Source: Lingula anatina (taxonomy: Eukaryota > Brachiopoda > Lingulata > Lingulida > Lingulidae). From it: a stretch of 64,000 nucleotides of DNA. Position 1 is the stretch's first letter, and every line of letters starts with the position of its first letter. The position numbers and the translations under genes are program-made. Location of the stretch: contig NW_019775180.1 of NCBI RefSeq assembly GCF_001039355.2, positions 118,643 to 182,642 on the forward strand, in the 5' to 3' direction. Below are positions 34,551 through 49,500 of this stretch, piece by piece. The notes under the pieces are model-generated. The model saw only the letters and a list, made by a program, of their open reading frames with translations, searched no databases and was not told the origin of the DNA.

Positions 34551-37500
34551 CTGAAACAAAGGCAAATCCATAAAGGTCCTTATACAAATAGCCCCTTGCA
34601 ACAAGAGCAGATTGATTGCTTGCTTGCAATGCCAGTATTTCTAATTGATTAAAACTGTCTTGTTATCTGAAAGCATTGATAACTTTCACCAAAACTGAAG
34701 AGATTTTGCTATTGTTTCAGATACATTATTTTTTTAAAAATAATTACAAAAATTATATTTCTTTGATATTGTGTTCAAGGTTTTTACTTCATAGAGTAAA
34801 ACTACCCAGTAGTCAGCTTTTTGATTTGGTTGCTACCACTCGGTAGAAATGTTCCAATTTTAAGCAATTATGACTTGAAAATATGGTTTCCGTAAAATTC
34901 AAAATTATCCCCTATCAAAAAGATTGAGTTTTTGCTATATAGTAATTCGATATTTCCCCCCTGCGCAAAAAGATCACCATCATCAAAGTCATCAAGATCA
35001 TTACTGTTTTTTTAATGATGCTGGAGGCATAATCACAATAGTTAGTGTACAATTTTCACTGCCGTTATCATAAGTGTACATTTGACCCAGATGCAATTTG
35101 TTTTTGACAAAATCTATTCATCAGTTGAGACAACTAGTCCATGTAAAATTCTCTATGGAATAGAATGGTCATGGGTCCTGTATTACAAAATAACTAATTA
35201 AAATAACTAAGTAAAATTGGTTTAAGAATATCAGGCAACTTAATTCCATTTCACTTACGGTTAAGAAGACATAGCTACTTAAACCTAAAAACCCGAATCC
35301 TTTTGTGAAATGGGCCCCAGATATTATCACAAACCCAGATTAATTAACCAGGTACATGATTGCAGCGCAGGGGGGCTTTGTGATTTGATTTACTGATGGC
35401 AAACTCTAGTTCAATATCCGTTTGGACACTGGGGACACCAACCTGATATTTTGGTCTGCAGTGTTTGTGACAAAGTGTCCATAGATCCTGGTACAGTTCC
35501 TATACAAATATGACTGCCTCTTGTATTGATGCATGTTTGGGATGTGTTACACCCACCACTACTGACAGCACATTCATCTATGTCTGCAAAACAAAATGAC
35601 TCAAGCAATCTAGATTTTTCTTTAAATAACATAGATGAATATTCAAAATGAGGAGAAGCATATTTGTCCACACCACTCTGTTATTATGATGATCATTTAA
35701 TCATTGTCATTATTAGTTTCTTTACAGATATAACAGTATTTGTTAGATCCAAGTCATTTTGAAAAAATAATTTGCCCAGCAGCCTGTTGATGCAAATAGA
35801 GTCTGTTTTGTGACTTATGTTTATTAATGTAAACTAGTACATATTTATATAATACTTAGATTTTAAATAATTGGCAAAGACTGGTAAATATTAATTGGCA
35901 ATTATTATTGGCAATTATTTTTAAATGAATAACTTACTTATTATAATCCATTTTTTTATTTTTTTTTTTCATTTCACAAATTAGTTTCAGACAGCATATG
36001 CCGAAAAAGAATTTGTAACATGGCATTGATGTATAACACGAAGTAGACATATGTTGAAGATAGGAATTCATACCTTCACAACTATGCCTATCTGGACTCA
36101 GTCTATAGCCAGAATTGCATGCACACACATAAGTCCCTTCAGCATTGTAACACTGCTGTTCACACCCACCATGGTTCTGATCACATTCATTTTTATCTGA
36201 AAATTAAAGGTGATATTTAGTTCAAAATATATGTATCAAAACACTTGTACTACAAATATTATGAAACTGTCTATATATGTGACTTCTGCCCAAGTTTTAG
36301 ACCTGATGTCGGTCAGATTCTTCATGTAATCAAATTTTTTCTCTTCAAGAATGCCCAGTAATCCAATAAACATCCACATGATTGTGGAGATGTGAAAAAG
36401 AATAAGATGGTATATATCAAAATCAAAGCTCGGGGCACTAATATTCAATCAAATCACTGTCAGTGCTCAAATTAAATGCCAAAACACAAATAATTCTTTA
36501 AAAAAAAACATATCATTTGATAGGTAATGTGCGATTGACTAAAATTTACCTGAGCAAGACTTCTTGTTGTCTGTAAGTTGATACCCAGCATTACACTTGC
36601 AGTGGTAAGACAGATAAGAGTTCACACAAACTTGTTCACATTCTCCTTGGTTGTACAGACACTCGTCCACCTCTGTAACAAAAAAAAAAAAAAAAAAGAA
36701 AAGAAAAGGAGACACAGATGACTTACATCATCATACATGTTTTCATTTGAAAAATGATTTAGAGCTTTGTTACAGCTGTGGATAAATTCTTTAAATTTAA
36801 GCAGACAGAAATTTACGTACTTCTTCTTGTATATGTGTATCGCATATAATTACCTTCATTTCCAGGTGGTCCAACAGGGCCTACTGGACCTGCTATTCCT
36901 GTGTCACCCTTAACTCCCTGAATTCCTTGAGATCCTTTATCTCCCTTAGAACCAGAGGGCCCCGCTTCTCCTTGAGAACCAGTCCCTCCCCTGCTACCCT
37001 TCTCTCCTTTCACACCTTGGTCCCCTTTGGCTCCCTTTGATCCAGGTGGTCCAGTTGGTCCAGTCACTCCCTGGGGTCCTCGTATACCTGTGGGACCAAA
37101 TGGTCCAGGAGGACCTTGCTCACCTTTGTCTCCCTTGGCACCTGTATCACCTGGAGGACCAGGAGAGCCTGGAGGCCCCTGGGGACCGGCAGACCCTGTA
37201 GGACCCTGAGGACCCTAGTGCAGAAAAGTGGTAAGTTTGCTTTATTGTTTAATGTTTAGTATAACTAAATATTACTGAAAATAGCATTTATTTCATTTAC
37301 AGAAAACAAATTTATATTTATCTTATATTTTGCAGAACTGTACCTTAATCGTTAGACTGGGTTCACATACTTAGATCGATCCATCAGGATCGACCTAACT
37401 CCCTGGAGAGTCTCACTAAATTGCTATCAAACAACCAGCTTATATGTCTGTCACGCCTACTGAATCACCTAGGGGGTAAAGATAATTACCCCCTAACAGC

Positions 37501-40500
37501 TTTACTAGGCGTGACAGACATTTAAGCCAGTCAAGTTGACAGCAATTTAGTGAGACTCACCAGGGAGATAGATTGATTCAAATATCTGTGGGAATGGTCT
37601 CTTAGTATTGGTTAATTCAATCATATATTTTATATATTTTAATTACATACATAGCAGTCACTTACAGTTGGCCCCAAGGGTCCAGGCAGTCCTCTTAAAC
37701 CATCAAGGCCTTGAGGGCCAGTTGGGCCTTGCTCCCCTCTTTGACCTTTTGGACCAGCGGGCCCTTGTGGGCCAGGTGGACCAACAGCAGCTGCAGAAAT
37801 AAATAATAAAAAAACAAATACACTATAATACAAGGTTATGTGCATGCATAAACCAAAAATAAACCAAAAACATAGGATAATAATTTATTGTTATATTTAT
37901 ATTACTTTCTACCAGGGCCACAGATTGATTTTTCCCTAGACATTAACAGATATGTCTCTGGTTAAATAGATGGCTAATATCTGCACTGTGACCCTGTTCT
38001 GAAATCTCAAAGATGATTACATGGCTGGTAATTGTTTGAATAACTACACAGGCATTGTCACTTAGCAAGTCCCTGTCAAGTCCCCTTGAATTGACAGCAA
38101 TGAAAACAGTTAATTGCTCATCTGTGACAATAAAACAGCCCCTTATGAACAGCTTGTTACTTTAGGATGTTCCTTCAAACCATGTGACTCGTTTCAGCAG
38201 ACAGACAAGACAAGACAAGACAGGTTGCATAACAAGCATTAATTACATTGGCGCAAAGCCCAGCTCCCACTGAGTTCCTGCAGAGTGGAAGCAATGCTTC
38301 CATCTAGCCAAAAGTTACAGGGTCACCTCAGCAAAAATGTCTACAGAATAATAACTGTTGCCCTGGTATATATGTATAAGGCCCTGGTATATATATATTC
38401 TTATATATATATAAGAATAAAATGAAAATTAATATGATAGGTTGGTATAATAATTTATTCAAATAAAATAAAGACTTCTCAAAATATCTTCAACTTTAGC
38501 AAAATTTCACAAATTGTATTGTTATAAAACATACAAAGATGAATATAAACGTACCTTGACAGGAAAATGTGTTGCATGAAGCATCTTCTTGAGAATTCCC
38601 AGGGCAAGAAATGCCTCCATTACTGGGAGGTGGTTGGTCACAAACTCTTGTTCTTGAGTGAGCCCCAGTGCCACAGGTTTTAGAACACTGACTCCAGCTA
38701 GCCCACTGGCCCCAATTCCCATTGACTGAAAAAATTAAATCCTTAACGTAAAATATTTTAAGACCAACATCAAAAGCTCTATGGGAGTTAATGCCTCCAT
38801 GACACTTTACTGCACTTAAAAATACATCTATAATCATTTAAAAAAGAAGTTTCTATCAAATTAAATGCAAAATTCCTCATAATAATAATTTAAATAAGGG
38901 ATAAAAATATTACAAAGAGGTTCAAAAACCAACCTTACCAGGACATGGTTGTGTGTTACAAGACTGAGACACTTTTCCTTCCCCAGGACAGTTATCTCCT
39001 CCATAGTTGGGTGTTGGATTGTTACAAAGTCTGGTTCTGCTCTGTGTTCCACCCCCACACGTCACTGTGCAGGTGCCCCAGTACGTCCAGTAGCCCCAGT
39101 TGCCATGCACTATGTACAAAGTAGAGGGACTATTTACCAACTAATATATACAGTCAGCTTGAAGCAAAGTTTAAAATTTGAGAGGATACATACATTTTTA
39201 TTGGTGGGCATTTGCATATAATTACAAGTAAATAAGTAAAAAGCCAATTATGTAATTTTTTTTAAATAAAAGCTCAGCAATGGACCCATTTTCAAAAGCA
39301 AACAGTACCTCTATTCATCTCTAACAACAAGAAAAAATTCCACTTAATTGAAATACAGTGCAACTTATGATTTTATCATTTTGTTTACTGTTAACATGTA
39401 CAGTTGCTATTCTATCATTTTTCAAAAGTATTTTTGTCTACTATATCCTTGTCATTGTTGTAACAAAAGCTATGAATACCAGGGCAGTTTTCAGTGTTGC
39501 ACTGTTGAGACATCTCTGAGCTCCCAGGGCAGGAACTCCCACCATTGCTAGGTGCAGGGTTATCACATAACCTAGTTTTAGTTTGGGTCCCACCACCACA
39601 GGAAACTGGGCAACTAGCCCAGGATGACCAGGACCCCCAATTACCAGTAACTTAACATAAGCAAATAATAAAAAGTAATCAGAAATAAAAAAGAACAAAT
39701 AGTCAAAGAGAAATCATAGCAAAATGAGAGAAAACCATTTCTATTTCACTGGTGGGCAGAGATAGAATGTCCTAAAATTCTTGCTTTATATAATGAATAA
39801 AATGATTAACATACCTAGACAAATTCAGTTGTACCTACCGATGAGTGAAACTAAATATTTGGAAAAAATAAGCAGATATACAAAATCAAAGCAATGTACA
39901 CATCTTAAATGTTTTTCTATTTCTAATTTACCACACAGCCATTGCATTATGCTTTCAAATAACTCACCTGGACACCCTTGTGTGTTACATTGTTGAGACT
40001 CAGACCCACTACCAAAGCAGGTATTCCCACCATTACTTGGAGCAGGATTATCACACTGTCTAGATCTTGTTTGTGTACCACCACCACATGTTACAGAACA
40101 TGAGGACCAAGGAGTCCAAGAACCCCAATTACCATCAGCTAAAACAGTATTTTCGATTGATCAGCTTTGATTGTTAAAAATCAAACTGCACAACTGTAGG
40201 GATATTTCGAAACCTAACTTTTTTCATAAAAAAATCCATTATTATTTTAACTGTTTTATTTATTTATTTTTTATTTATTATTATTTATTTATTTATTTAT
40301 TTTTATTTTATCTTGTTTTGTTTTATTTATTGTTATTTATTTATTTTATTATTTTATTTCTTTTTTTTTTTTTTTTTTGAGTACTGTTTTAAGAAAACTA
40401 CATATACCTGGACATCCTGTAATACTGCACTGTTCACTTTCAGCATTATTTCCAGGACAAGTTGTGCCACCATTAGCAGGAGCAGGATTGTCACAGACTC

Positions 40501-43500
40501 TTGCTCTACTTCTCTGTCCAATACCACATGTGGCACTGCAAGTGCTCCACCCACTCCAGCCACCCCAGTTACCATTTACTATCAAAAACAAATTACATTT
40601 TTTATAAATAGTACTTCTTCTTTTTCAATATTTGCATAGGATAAGCCCATAATGGTAAAATGGGTTTATTAATCATAATATTAAAAAAGATAAAATATAA
40701 ATTTGATTATGTGAAAATAAAGTTCATGGCAAAATCAGATTATTCATTAAACCACTCATTAAATAATAACCATAATATCTTATAAAACAAAATCAGCTGA
40801 ACCATGACTTCATTACCCTCCACGCCTCTAAGTATTAATAAAGCAAATCACCACAATGTAAATAAATAGGTGGATCTTCTTACCATTTTACTTTTATTAT
40901 TTAGTTTCTTAAACATTTACTAATATCAGTTTCATTTTACGTATTAAAAACTGGACAGATGCTCACTGGAAATTTGATGGAATAGATAAAGTAAATCATT
41001 CAATCTTACATGTAATTAGTGCCTTGTTGTAAAGAGAAAGAATAGATATCATTATTGTTTTTCTAATGCTGAGAAAGGTGAATTAGATGTTTTGAGATTA
41101 ACACTATCAATCTCTAGAAAATCAAAAGGCAGTAACCTGTACATGTACTAGTAAAAGCAGCAAAAGCAATGCTCATCCCTATGTAGCAGAGATTAGAATA
41201 ATATCATTAGTTTTATCATTAGTTACCCTGGCAAGCTTGAGTGTTACATTGCTGAAACTGAGTCCTTTCCCCAGGGCATGAAGCCCCTCCATTACTAGGA
41301 GCTGGATTGCTACAAGACCTGGTTCTTGCTTGAGATCCACCTCCACAATTGACTGGGCATGTGGTCCAAGAAGACCAAGACCCCCAGTTGCCATTAACTA
41401 AAATCATATAGTAAATACACTAAAAAAAACAAATAATAGTTTAAAAATTATAAAAACAAAAATAATAGCTACTCAATGAATAGAGGAAAAGAATGAAAGA
41501 AGAAAGAACATTGGTTCAATTTATGACAGAATCAACTATTGATCTGGGTATAAGATGCACTTATTTTACCAAGATTTGAGACGTGAAGCTAAATACTACT
41601 TATCCCATAATTTGATTTATTGTCCTTGCTTTAAGTCAGTAACTTCATACTAATTATGTACCCAAATTGGTGGTAATATTTTTAAATAATTTAATGTAAG
41701 AGACCAATTAGGGGTATAATGGTGAATGTTTATGTTAGAAAATATATGGTCTTTCATCCCCATACAGGACATACCCGGGCACCCTTGTGTGTTACATTGT
41801 TGAGACTCAGACCCACTACCAAAGCAGGGATTCCCACCATTACTTGGTGCAGGATTATCACACTGTCTAGTTCTTGTTTGTGTACCGCCACCACATGTTA
41901 CAGGACATGAGGACCAAGGAGTCCAAGATCCCCAATTACCATCAGCTATACAACAAAAAATAATGCAAAAATATGCTTATTTAAAAAAGTCTTTTTTCCA
42001 AAAGGTAGCAGCTGCCTAGGAGATGAACAAGTTCAGATGCAACAAAAAAAAAAAAAAAAAGAGAACATGAAAGTGCAGTTAAGATTAAGAGGCAAACAAG
42101 GAGTTTATGTATATGATAATTTTCTAAAAAAAAAAATTGACAGAAATCTTGAAAAAACTTGTTTGAAACAGAAAATTTTTAATACTTGGAATTTTGTCTT
42201 CTGAATTTGAAAAACAAAATAATGATATATACCAGGACACCCTGTAATACTGCAGTTCTGAGTATCTATTCTGTTTCCAGGACAAGTTGTGCCACCATTA
42301 GCAGGAGCAGGATTGTCACAGACTCTTGCTCTACTTTGCTGTCCAATACCACATGTGACACTACAAGTGTTCCACACACTCCAGCCACCCCAGTTACCAT
42401 TTACTACATGAACAGATGAACACAACTTGAGGAATATCATTAGCAATTATCTAATGGTGGCAGGACAAATATTTGGCATCAATATTCCCTCAGTCTAACC
42501 TTAATTAAGTTAGTTTCATTGTTTTTTCGTATCAGCATGCTGGTGGACTGAGCACTTGTTTTCTTGGGCCAAAGTTTAAACAGTTGTATTTTTGCAAGAA
42601 ACAATAGCTTGGTAGTTATTTGAAAAAAATGGGATATTTTACCTAAACAAATTAATATTATAAGATAATTATTTTGAAAAATACATCATAAATCATTTTC
42701 ATTTTGAAGTATACTCATTATATAGCATGAAAGGAACTGTATGAAATTAAGCATTGGGCTTTATATACAGGGGGTATCAAACTATAATTTTAAAAGTGAA
42801 AACAAAGAAAAATAAATAGAAAAGTTAATTTTTCTAGCATACCCTGGCAGGCTTGGGTGTTACATTGCTGAAACTGAGTCCCCTCCCCAGGGCATGAAGC
42901 CCCTCCATTACTAGGAGCTGGATTATTACAAGACCTGGCTCTTGCTTGAGATTCACCTCCACAACTGACTGGGCATGTGGTCCAAGAAGACCATGACCCC
43001 CAGTTGCCATTTACTAAAATTACATGGAAAGCAAAAACAAGAAAACTGAAAAAAATCTAAAAGCACATTTCAGAGAATTAGTCAATAAATAGAAAAAAGA
43101 AGATACAAATAAATAAATATAAGCATATCATATAAGCTGTGTTATTAATGGTCAGCATCTACAGGACTAGTTCAATAAGCAAATGAAAGAGAAATGCTTT
43201 TCTAATGATCTATACAATGCAAATTTTGCTGTATTAGGCATCCATGTAACATACCCAGGCACCCTTGTGTGTTACATTGTTGAGACTCAGACCCACTACC
43301 AAAGCAGGGATTCCCACCATTACTTGGGGCAGGATTATCACACTGTCTAGTTCTTGTTTGTGTACCACCACCACATGTTACAGGACATGAGGACCAAGGA
43401 GTCCAAGAACCCCAATTACCATCAGCTATACAACAAAAAATAATGCACAAACATACAGTACTTAATTGAATAAAAAAAGGATTTTTTCAAAATGTGGCAG

Positions 43501-46500
43501 TTGGAAAAAACCAAATTAAATACAATGAAAACACAGTAATTAATTGACTAATTTAAAGACAGTTGAGACTTAAAGGCAAACAAGGAATTCATGTATTATT
43601 AAATGATAATATTCTAACAAAAATTCATAGAAATCTTGAAGGAAAGATTGTATATAAAATTATTTTCAATACTGTTGGAAATATTTCTTATGATTTTGAA
43701 AAACAAAATAATGATATATACCAGGACACCCTGTAATACTGCAGTTCTGAGTATCTATTCTGTTTCCAGGACAAGTTGTGCCACCATTAGCAGGAGCAGG
43801 ATTGTCACAGACTCTTGCTCTACTTTGCTGTCCAATACCACATGTGACACTACAAGTGTTCCACACACTCCAGCCACCCCAGTTACCATTTACTAGTAAT
43901 AGATTTTTACATGACTTCATTTTTTTCCACAGCAAAGTGCTTATTAGTTTCCATTCATTAGTTTTTCAATCATATTCAACATATTACATTCAACAACAAA
44001 AATAACTAGAAAGGAAATAATATTGTATGTGCTGTGTAAACAAAAATATAAATGGGTAAATAAATAAACAGGCTGTCAAATAAAAATTATATGAGCAAAA
44101 AATGATACAAATAAAATAAAATTACTGTCTTTATAAACTTATTGTAAAAAAAATTAATTTGCAAATAAAATTAAGAGCACCATATATTACTGGGGTTCAC
44201 ATGGATAAGGCGCACACATTACACAAGCAATGGCTGAGATCCCATTAAATGGTTCTTATACATGTAAGACATACCCTGACACCCTTGTGTGTTACATTGT
44301 TGAGACTCAGACCCACTCCCAAAGCAGGGATTCCCACCATTACTTGGGGCAGGATTATCACACTGTCTAGTTCTTGTTTGTGTACCACCACCACATGTTA
44401 CAGGACATGAGGACCAAGGAGTCCAAGAACCCCAATTACCATCAGCTGTATCAAGAAAAAAAAAATGCACAAACAAACAAAAAAAAGTTTTTTTAATGTG
44501 GCAGTTGGATAGAAGATGAACATGTTTGAAAACAACCCAATAAAATATAATGAAAACATATCCAGTAGTCCAATGATTAATTAATAGATATTTGTGACTT
44601 CAAGGAGATCATGTAAATCATATTTTTCCAACAAAAATTGAGAGAAATCTTGAAAAAATATTGTAAAAAATAATTTTTTTAATACATGGAAATTTGATTT
44701 CTGAGTTTGAAAGACAAAATAATGATATATACCAGGACACCCTGTAATACTGCAGTTCTGAGTATCTATTCTGTTTCCAGGACAAGTTGTGCCACCATTA
44801 GCAGGAGCAGGATTGTCACAGGCTCTTGCTCTCTGTTGCTGTCCAATACCACATGTGACACTACAAGTGTTCCACACACTCCAGCCACCCCAGTTACCAT
44901 TTACTAGTAATGGATTTTTACATGACTTCATTTTTTTCCACAGCAAAGTGCTTATTAGTTTCCATTCATTGGTTTTTCAATCATATTCAACATATTACAT
45001 TCAACAACAAAAATAACTAGAAAGGAAATACGTAATATTGTATGTGCTGTGTAAACAAAAATATAAATGGGTAAATAAATAAACAGGCTGTCAAATAAAA
45101 ATTATATGAGCAAAAAATGATACAAATAAAATAAAATTACTGTCTTTATAAACTTATTGTAAAAAAAATCAATTTGCAAATAAAATTAGAGCACCATATC
45201 TTACTGGGGTTCACATGGATAAGGCGCACACATTACACAAGCATTGGCTGAGATCCCATTAAATGGTTCTTATACATGTAAGACATACCCTGACACCCTT
45301 GTGTGTTACATTGTTGAGACTCAGACCCACTCCCAAAGCAGGGATTCCCACCATTACTTGGGGCAGGATTATCACACTGTCTAGATCTTGTTTGTGTACC
45401 ACCACCACATGTTACAGGACATGAGGACCAAGGAGTCCAAGAACCCCAATTACCATCAGCTATTAAAATAAAATTTGTTTATTTTCAATTTTTTATTTTC
45501 GTTTTGACATTTATTCCAATACTGATTTATACTGAAACACAAGTGAGCATAAAGAGCAACCTAAACATAGGTAAATCTTAACTGAAATTAATATAGGGTT
45601 GGTTCTACTGCCGTATAAACATTCATTTCTTTTCATGGTCTGAATCACTTCTCTGTTCTGCTCTGTAACTAAACATGCTAATACGTATAATGTTCTCTCA
45701 ACTTTGTGCCACAGCAATCATTCTTACCAGGACATCCAACATCACTACATGCTTGTGTTTCAGTTTTACTCCCAAGACAAGATAAGCCCCCATTTGATGG
45801 AGTAGGGTTATCACAGGCTCTGGTCCTTATTTGCTGTCCAATACCACAGGTGACACTACATGTATTCCAAATACTCCAGCCACCCCAGTTACCATTAACT
45901 ACAATTGCAGTGTTTTGAAATATTAGAAAACCTTAGATTCCAGATTGAAAGAAAAAGCAGGATATAGGGCAGTCATTGTACAACTGTATATCAAGATGTT
46001 CCATCAAAACAAGTAATGATGTATTGAAAAACAGTTGACAAAGTCTTTTAATGTACACATTTGGCATTTTAAAATAATACCATTCAAACTGTTCAAATTA
46101 GTTGTAATTATTTATTTAAATATTTATTTTTTATTTATCAATTTATGTAATTAATTTAATAGAATAATAAAAAAAAACTCTGCACACATTCCACAGCAAG
46201 CCTTGGATACAAAAAGGGTCATTCAATAAATACATTGCGTAATGAATATACAAAACACACTTTGCATGGGTGCCAATGAAAACATCCATATAACACTCGT
46301 GATAAACTGAAATAATTAGATAATAAGATAAAGGAGAAGATTTATCATCTAGCTTAAGTAAAATTTTAAAACTGAAGTGTTCACTACTGCTTAAAATAAA
46401 TATGTAATGAAAAAGAGAATTTCACATCAGCACTAAGAGTGACAACTAAAAAACTGAAACAGCCATGCACAGATCACAAATCCATTCACAAAATTCCCAT

Positions 46501-49500
46501 ACCAGGACAAGGACTGGTGTTACAGTCTTGACGATAAAGGCCATTTCCTGCACAATGTGCCCCACCATTTGCAGGTGCAGGATTATTACAGAGTTTTACT
46601 CTGAATTTGACACCACCACCACATGTCTTTGAGCACAGTGTCCAATCAGAACTCCATGTGCCCCAGTTACCATTTACTGTAAATATGGTATAGCTAATAA
46701 ACATGACAAACCATCTTTAAAAAATATCTGTCATTAGACAATTATCAATATATAGCTGGTGTTTTTTTACTCATGACAAGAATTTAAGGACGAATAGTCT
46801 GCCAAAAAACAATTTTGCAATATGTTGTCATGTTTTGGTTAAATAAAACTTTAATATTATTGATATTTTATAGACTGATTTACAAGTTTTAATTTTATAA
46901 ACAGCTGGAACTGTCTTGAAAAGAGTCAAAAAGTTTTTATCAAGAGTTTTTATCAAGAGTTCCTGAAAAGACAACCCAATGACCCACCCGGGCATCCTTG
47001 TGTGTTGCATTGTTCACTTTGGGTTGCTGAACCAAGACAAGATGCACCACCATACTGTGGGCTAGGATTGTTACATTCTCTAAAACGTGTTCTAAGGCCA
47101 CTTCCACATGTGACTGGACAATTTGTCCAGTCATTCCAGTCTCCCCATTCCCCATTTACTGAAACACAATTAATTAAGGTAGCTCAACTAAGGTATCAGA
47201 AGCCCTTTAGATTATTATCAGTTACAACCTTGAATTCCTTGGTTAACTTTATCCCTCTACTACTCTTTTAAATAAACAGTTGCACCAAATTGCTACTTTC
47301 TTTAGACAGATCCTTATAATAATAGTCTACAAGTGATATAACTGGACTTGACTGAAATGACAATATATGCCTATCAAAAATGTGTTCCTTTGCATCAATA
47401 AAAGAAACTCTTCAATGTGTATTATTAGTAGTATATAAATGTATCTGATGAATGCATACTGGTTTATTTATTTTTTTTAATGACCTAATCAAGTTTATCA
47501 AACTTGTTAACATTACAGCATATCCTACCAGGGCAAGGGTAACTATTGCACTCCTGTGTCTGAATATTAGGTCCGGGGCAATAGGAGCCTCCATTTGCAG
47601 GTGCAGGGCTATCACACATGTGTCTCCTGGACTTCTCACCTCCACCACAGGTATGAGAACACAGAGTCCACCCCTGCCACTCTCCCCAATTACCATCAAC
47701 TACTAGTATACATAATGTTAAGGTGAGCAAGCACACTTGTTAGTATTGTGTATCAGAAAGAACTTTGTGGTTATTAGTAAAAATACATAGACAGTATCTA
47801 AAGCACTGGTGTGAGAATGCAATAAAGTTAATTATATCAGCATCAAAAACCACTATAAGACAAGGTAAAAAATATAAAAAATATCATACCATTTTTCAAA
47901 TCAACATCAAAACCAACAGAAATGGACATTATGGCTTTATTATGTAAAATAATGCTCAACTACGCTGACCAGGAGGATTAAATACAGTGCTTTTCATATA
48001 TATTTTACCTTGTCAAACATGTTTTTCAAGTGATATATACTCATATGCAGTGCAAAGGTGAAGTAAATAAACACCAACATCAAGATGCAATTTACCTAAG
48101 GATAATGACTGTATTACTACCTTACTAAATATTTGAGAGATCACCACCTGAAACTTATACAAACTTTTCATTTAAAAAAATCCAAGCCACAATTAAGCTA
48201 TCAGTCTGCACTCACCAGGACATCCCTGTGTTCCACACTGTTCTGATTCAGTAGCACTCCCTGGACAAGAGCTTCCACCATTAGAAGGTGCTGGATTGTC
48301 ACACACTCTAGTCCTGCTTCTTTGTCCTCCGCCACATGAGACAGTGCACGATGCCCAGTTAGCCCAAGCACCCCAATTTCCATTCACTACAACAGCATTA
48401 ATTGTAGTGATTTGAGTAGTGAAGTATTTCTATTGTGGAGACATGCTTAGTGTATCTTGTTTCACATTAATCAAATATTTGAAGGGAATGTGCATTTAAA
48501 GATAAGCCCTTTTTAAATTTTGGGGAGGGGGATCATTTACGATATTGTTCTTTGAAACTCCCGTTGAATGCCAGGAAAAGCATACAAACAAAAATCAAAG
48601 GATATTATCTCTCACCAGAGAGAGCTTACATAGTTGAACATTTTGCACATATCACAAAAAAAACACATATTTAATGGCACAGGTATAGAAGTTGTCTTTT
48701 CTAACATTTCTCTCCTTCATACCAGAAATAAAAAAGAAAGAAATCATACCAGGGCACGCTTGTGTGTTACACTGCTCAGACTCTGTCCTATCTCCAGGAC
48801 AAGAAGATCCACCATTACTTGGTGCTGGGCTATCACAGGCTCTGTTCCTGGTTCTTGTGCCACCGTTACATAAAGCTGAACAACCAGACCAGGCATTCCA
48901 GGCACCCCAGTTCCCATTCACTTGGGAAAAATAATGATACAAGTTAATATATTCCTATCATTCAAGTAAAACTATGGACTTATCAAATCAATACATCTTG
49001 CTTCGAAATTAATACGGATGATGACACCATTGTAAACCTTTAAGTCTGAATAATTATAAAAATGCAAGTCTATATCAGAAATGTATTAAACATGTATTTA
49101 TCAGGGCTAATTAAGCACTTGTAGCATTATACTGCAATTGAACATAAACTGAAATCAAATTCATAATCTACCTGGGCAGGCTGACTGTGTGCAACTCTGT
49201 GTTTCAGAGCTTGGGTCACTTGATGGACAAGGTTGCCCAGAGCCACTTTGAGGTGGATCATTGCATTCTCTTGTTCTGGTCTGCTGTCCACTCCCACAGG
49301 TGACCGAACACGTGCTCCAGCTGCCCCACTGACCCCAGTTCCCATCAACTAGAGCAGTAGTAATGTAACAATTAAAAGCAACATCATAATTAACTCAATT
49401 CTTTAAAGGATTGTCCTGCCGAACTGAATTTTCCTCCAAAAATAATCAAGTTTCTCTTTTTTATGAGTCACGCCTTCTTATCAATTTCAGAAGAAATAGG

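Noticed and set aside
34258-35413. Both possible C-termini of the modular protein end in PNGY
   Set aside because: The surrounding DNA is unrelated beyond a few bases, so I regard it as coincidence.
37027-37209. Plus-strand proline/glycine-rich ORF
   Set aside because: It is the complement of the collagen Gly-X-Y exon, which always yields a Pro/Gly-rich shadow.
40171-40380. Plus-strand ORF rich in Phe/Tyr/Leu
   Set aside because: It is a translation of a (TTTA)n/T-rich intron tract.
38949-49000. Many plus-strand Cys/His/Pro-rich ORFs across the TSR array
   Set aside because: They are antisense to the 171-bp TSR exons and repeat because the exons do.
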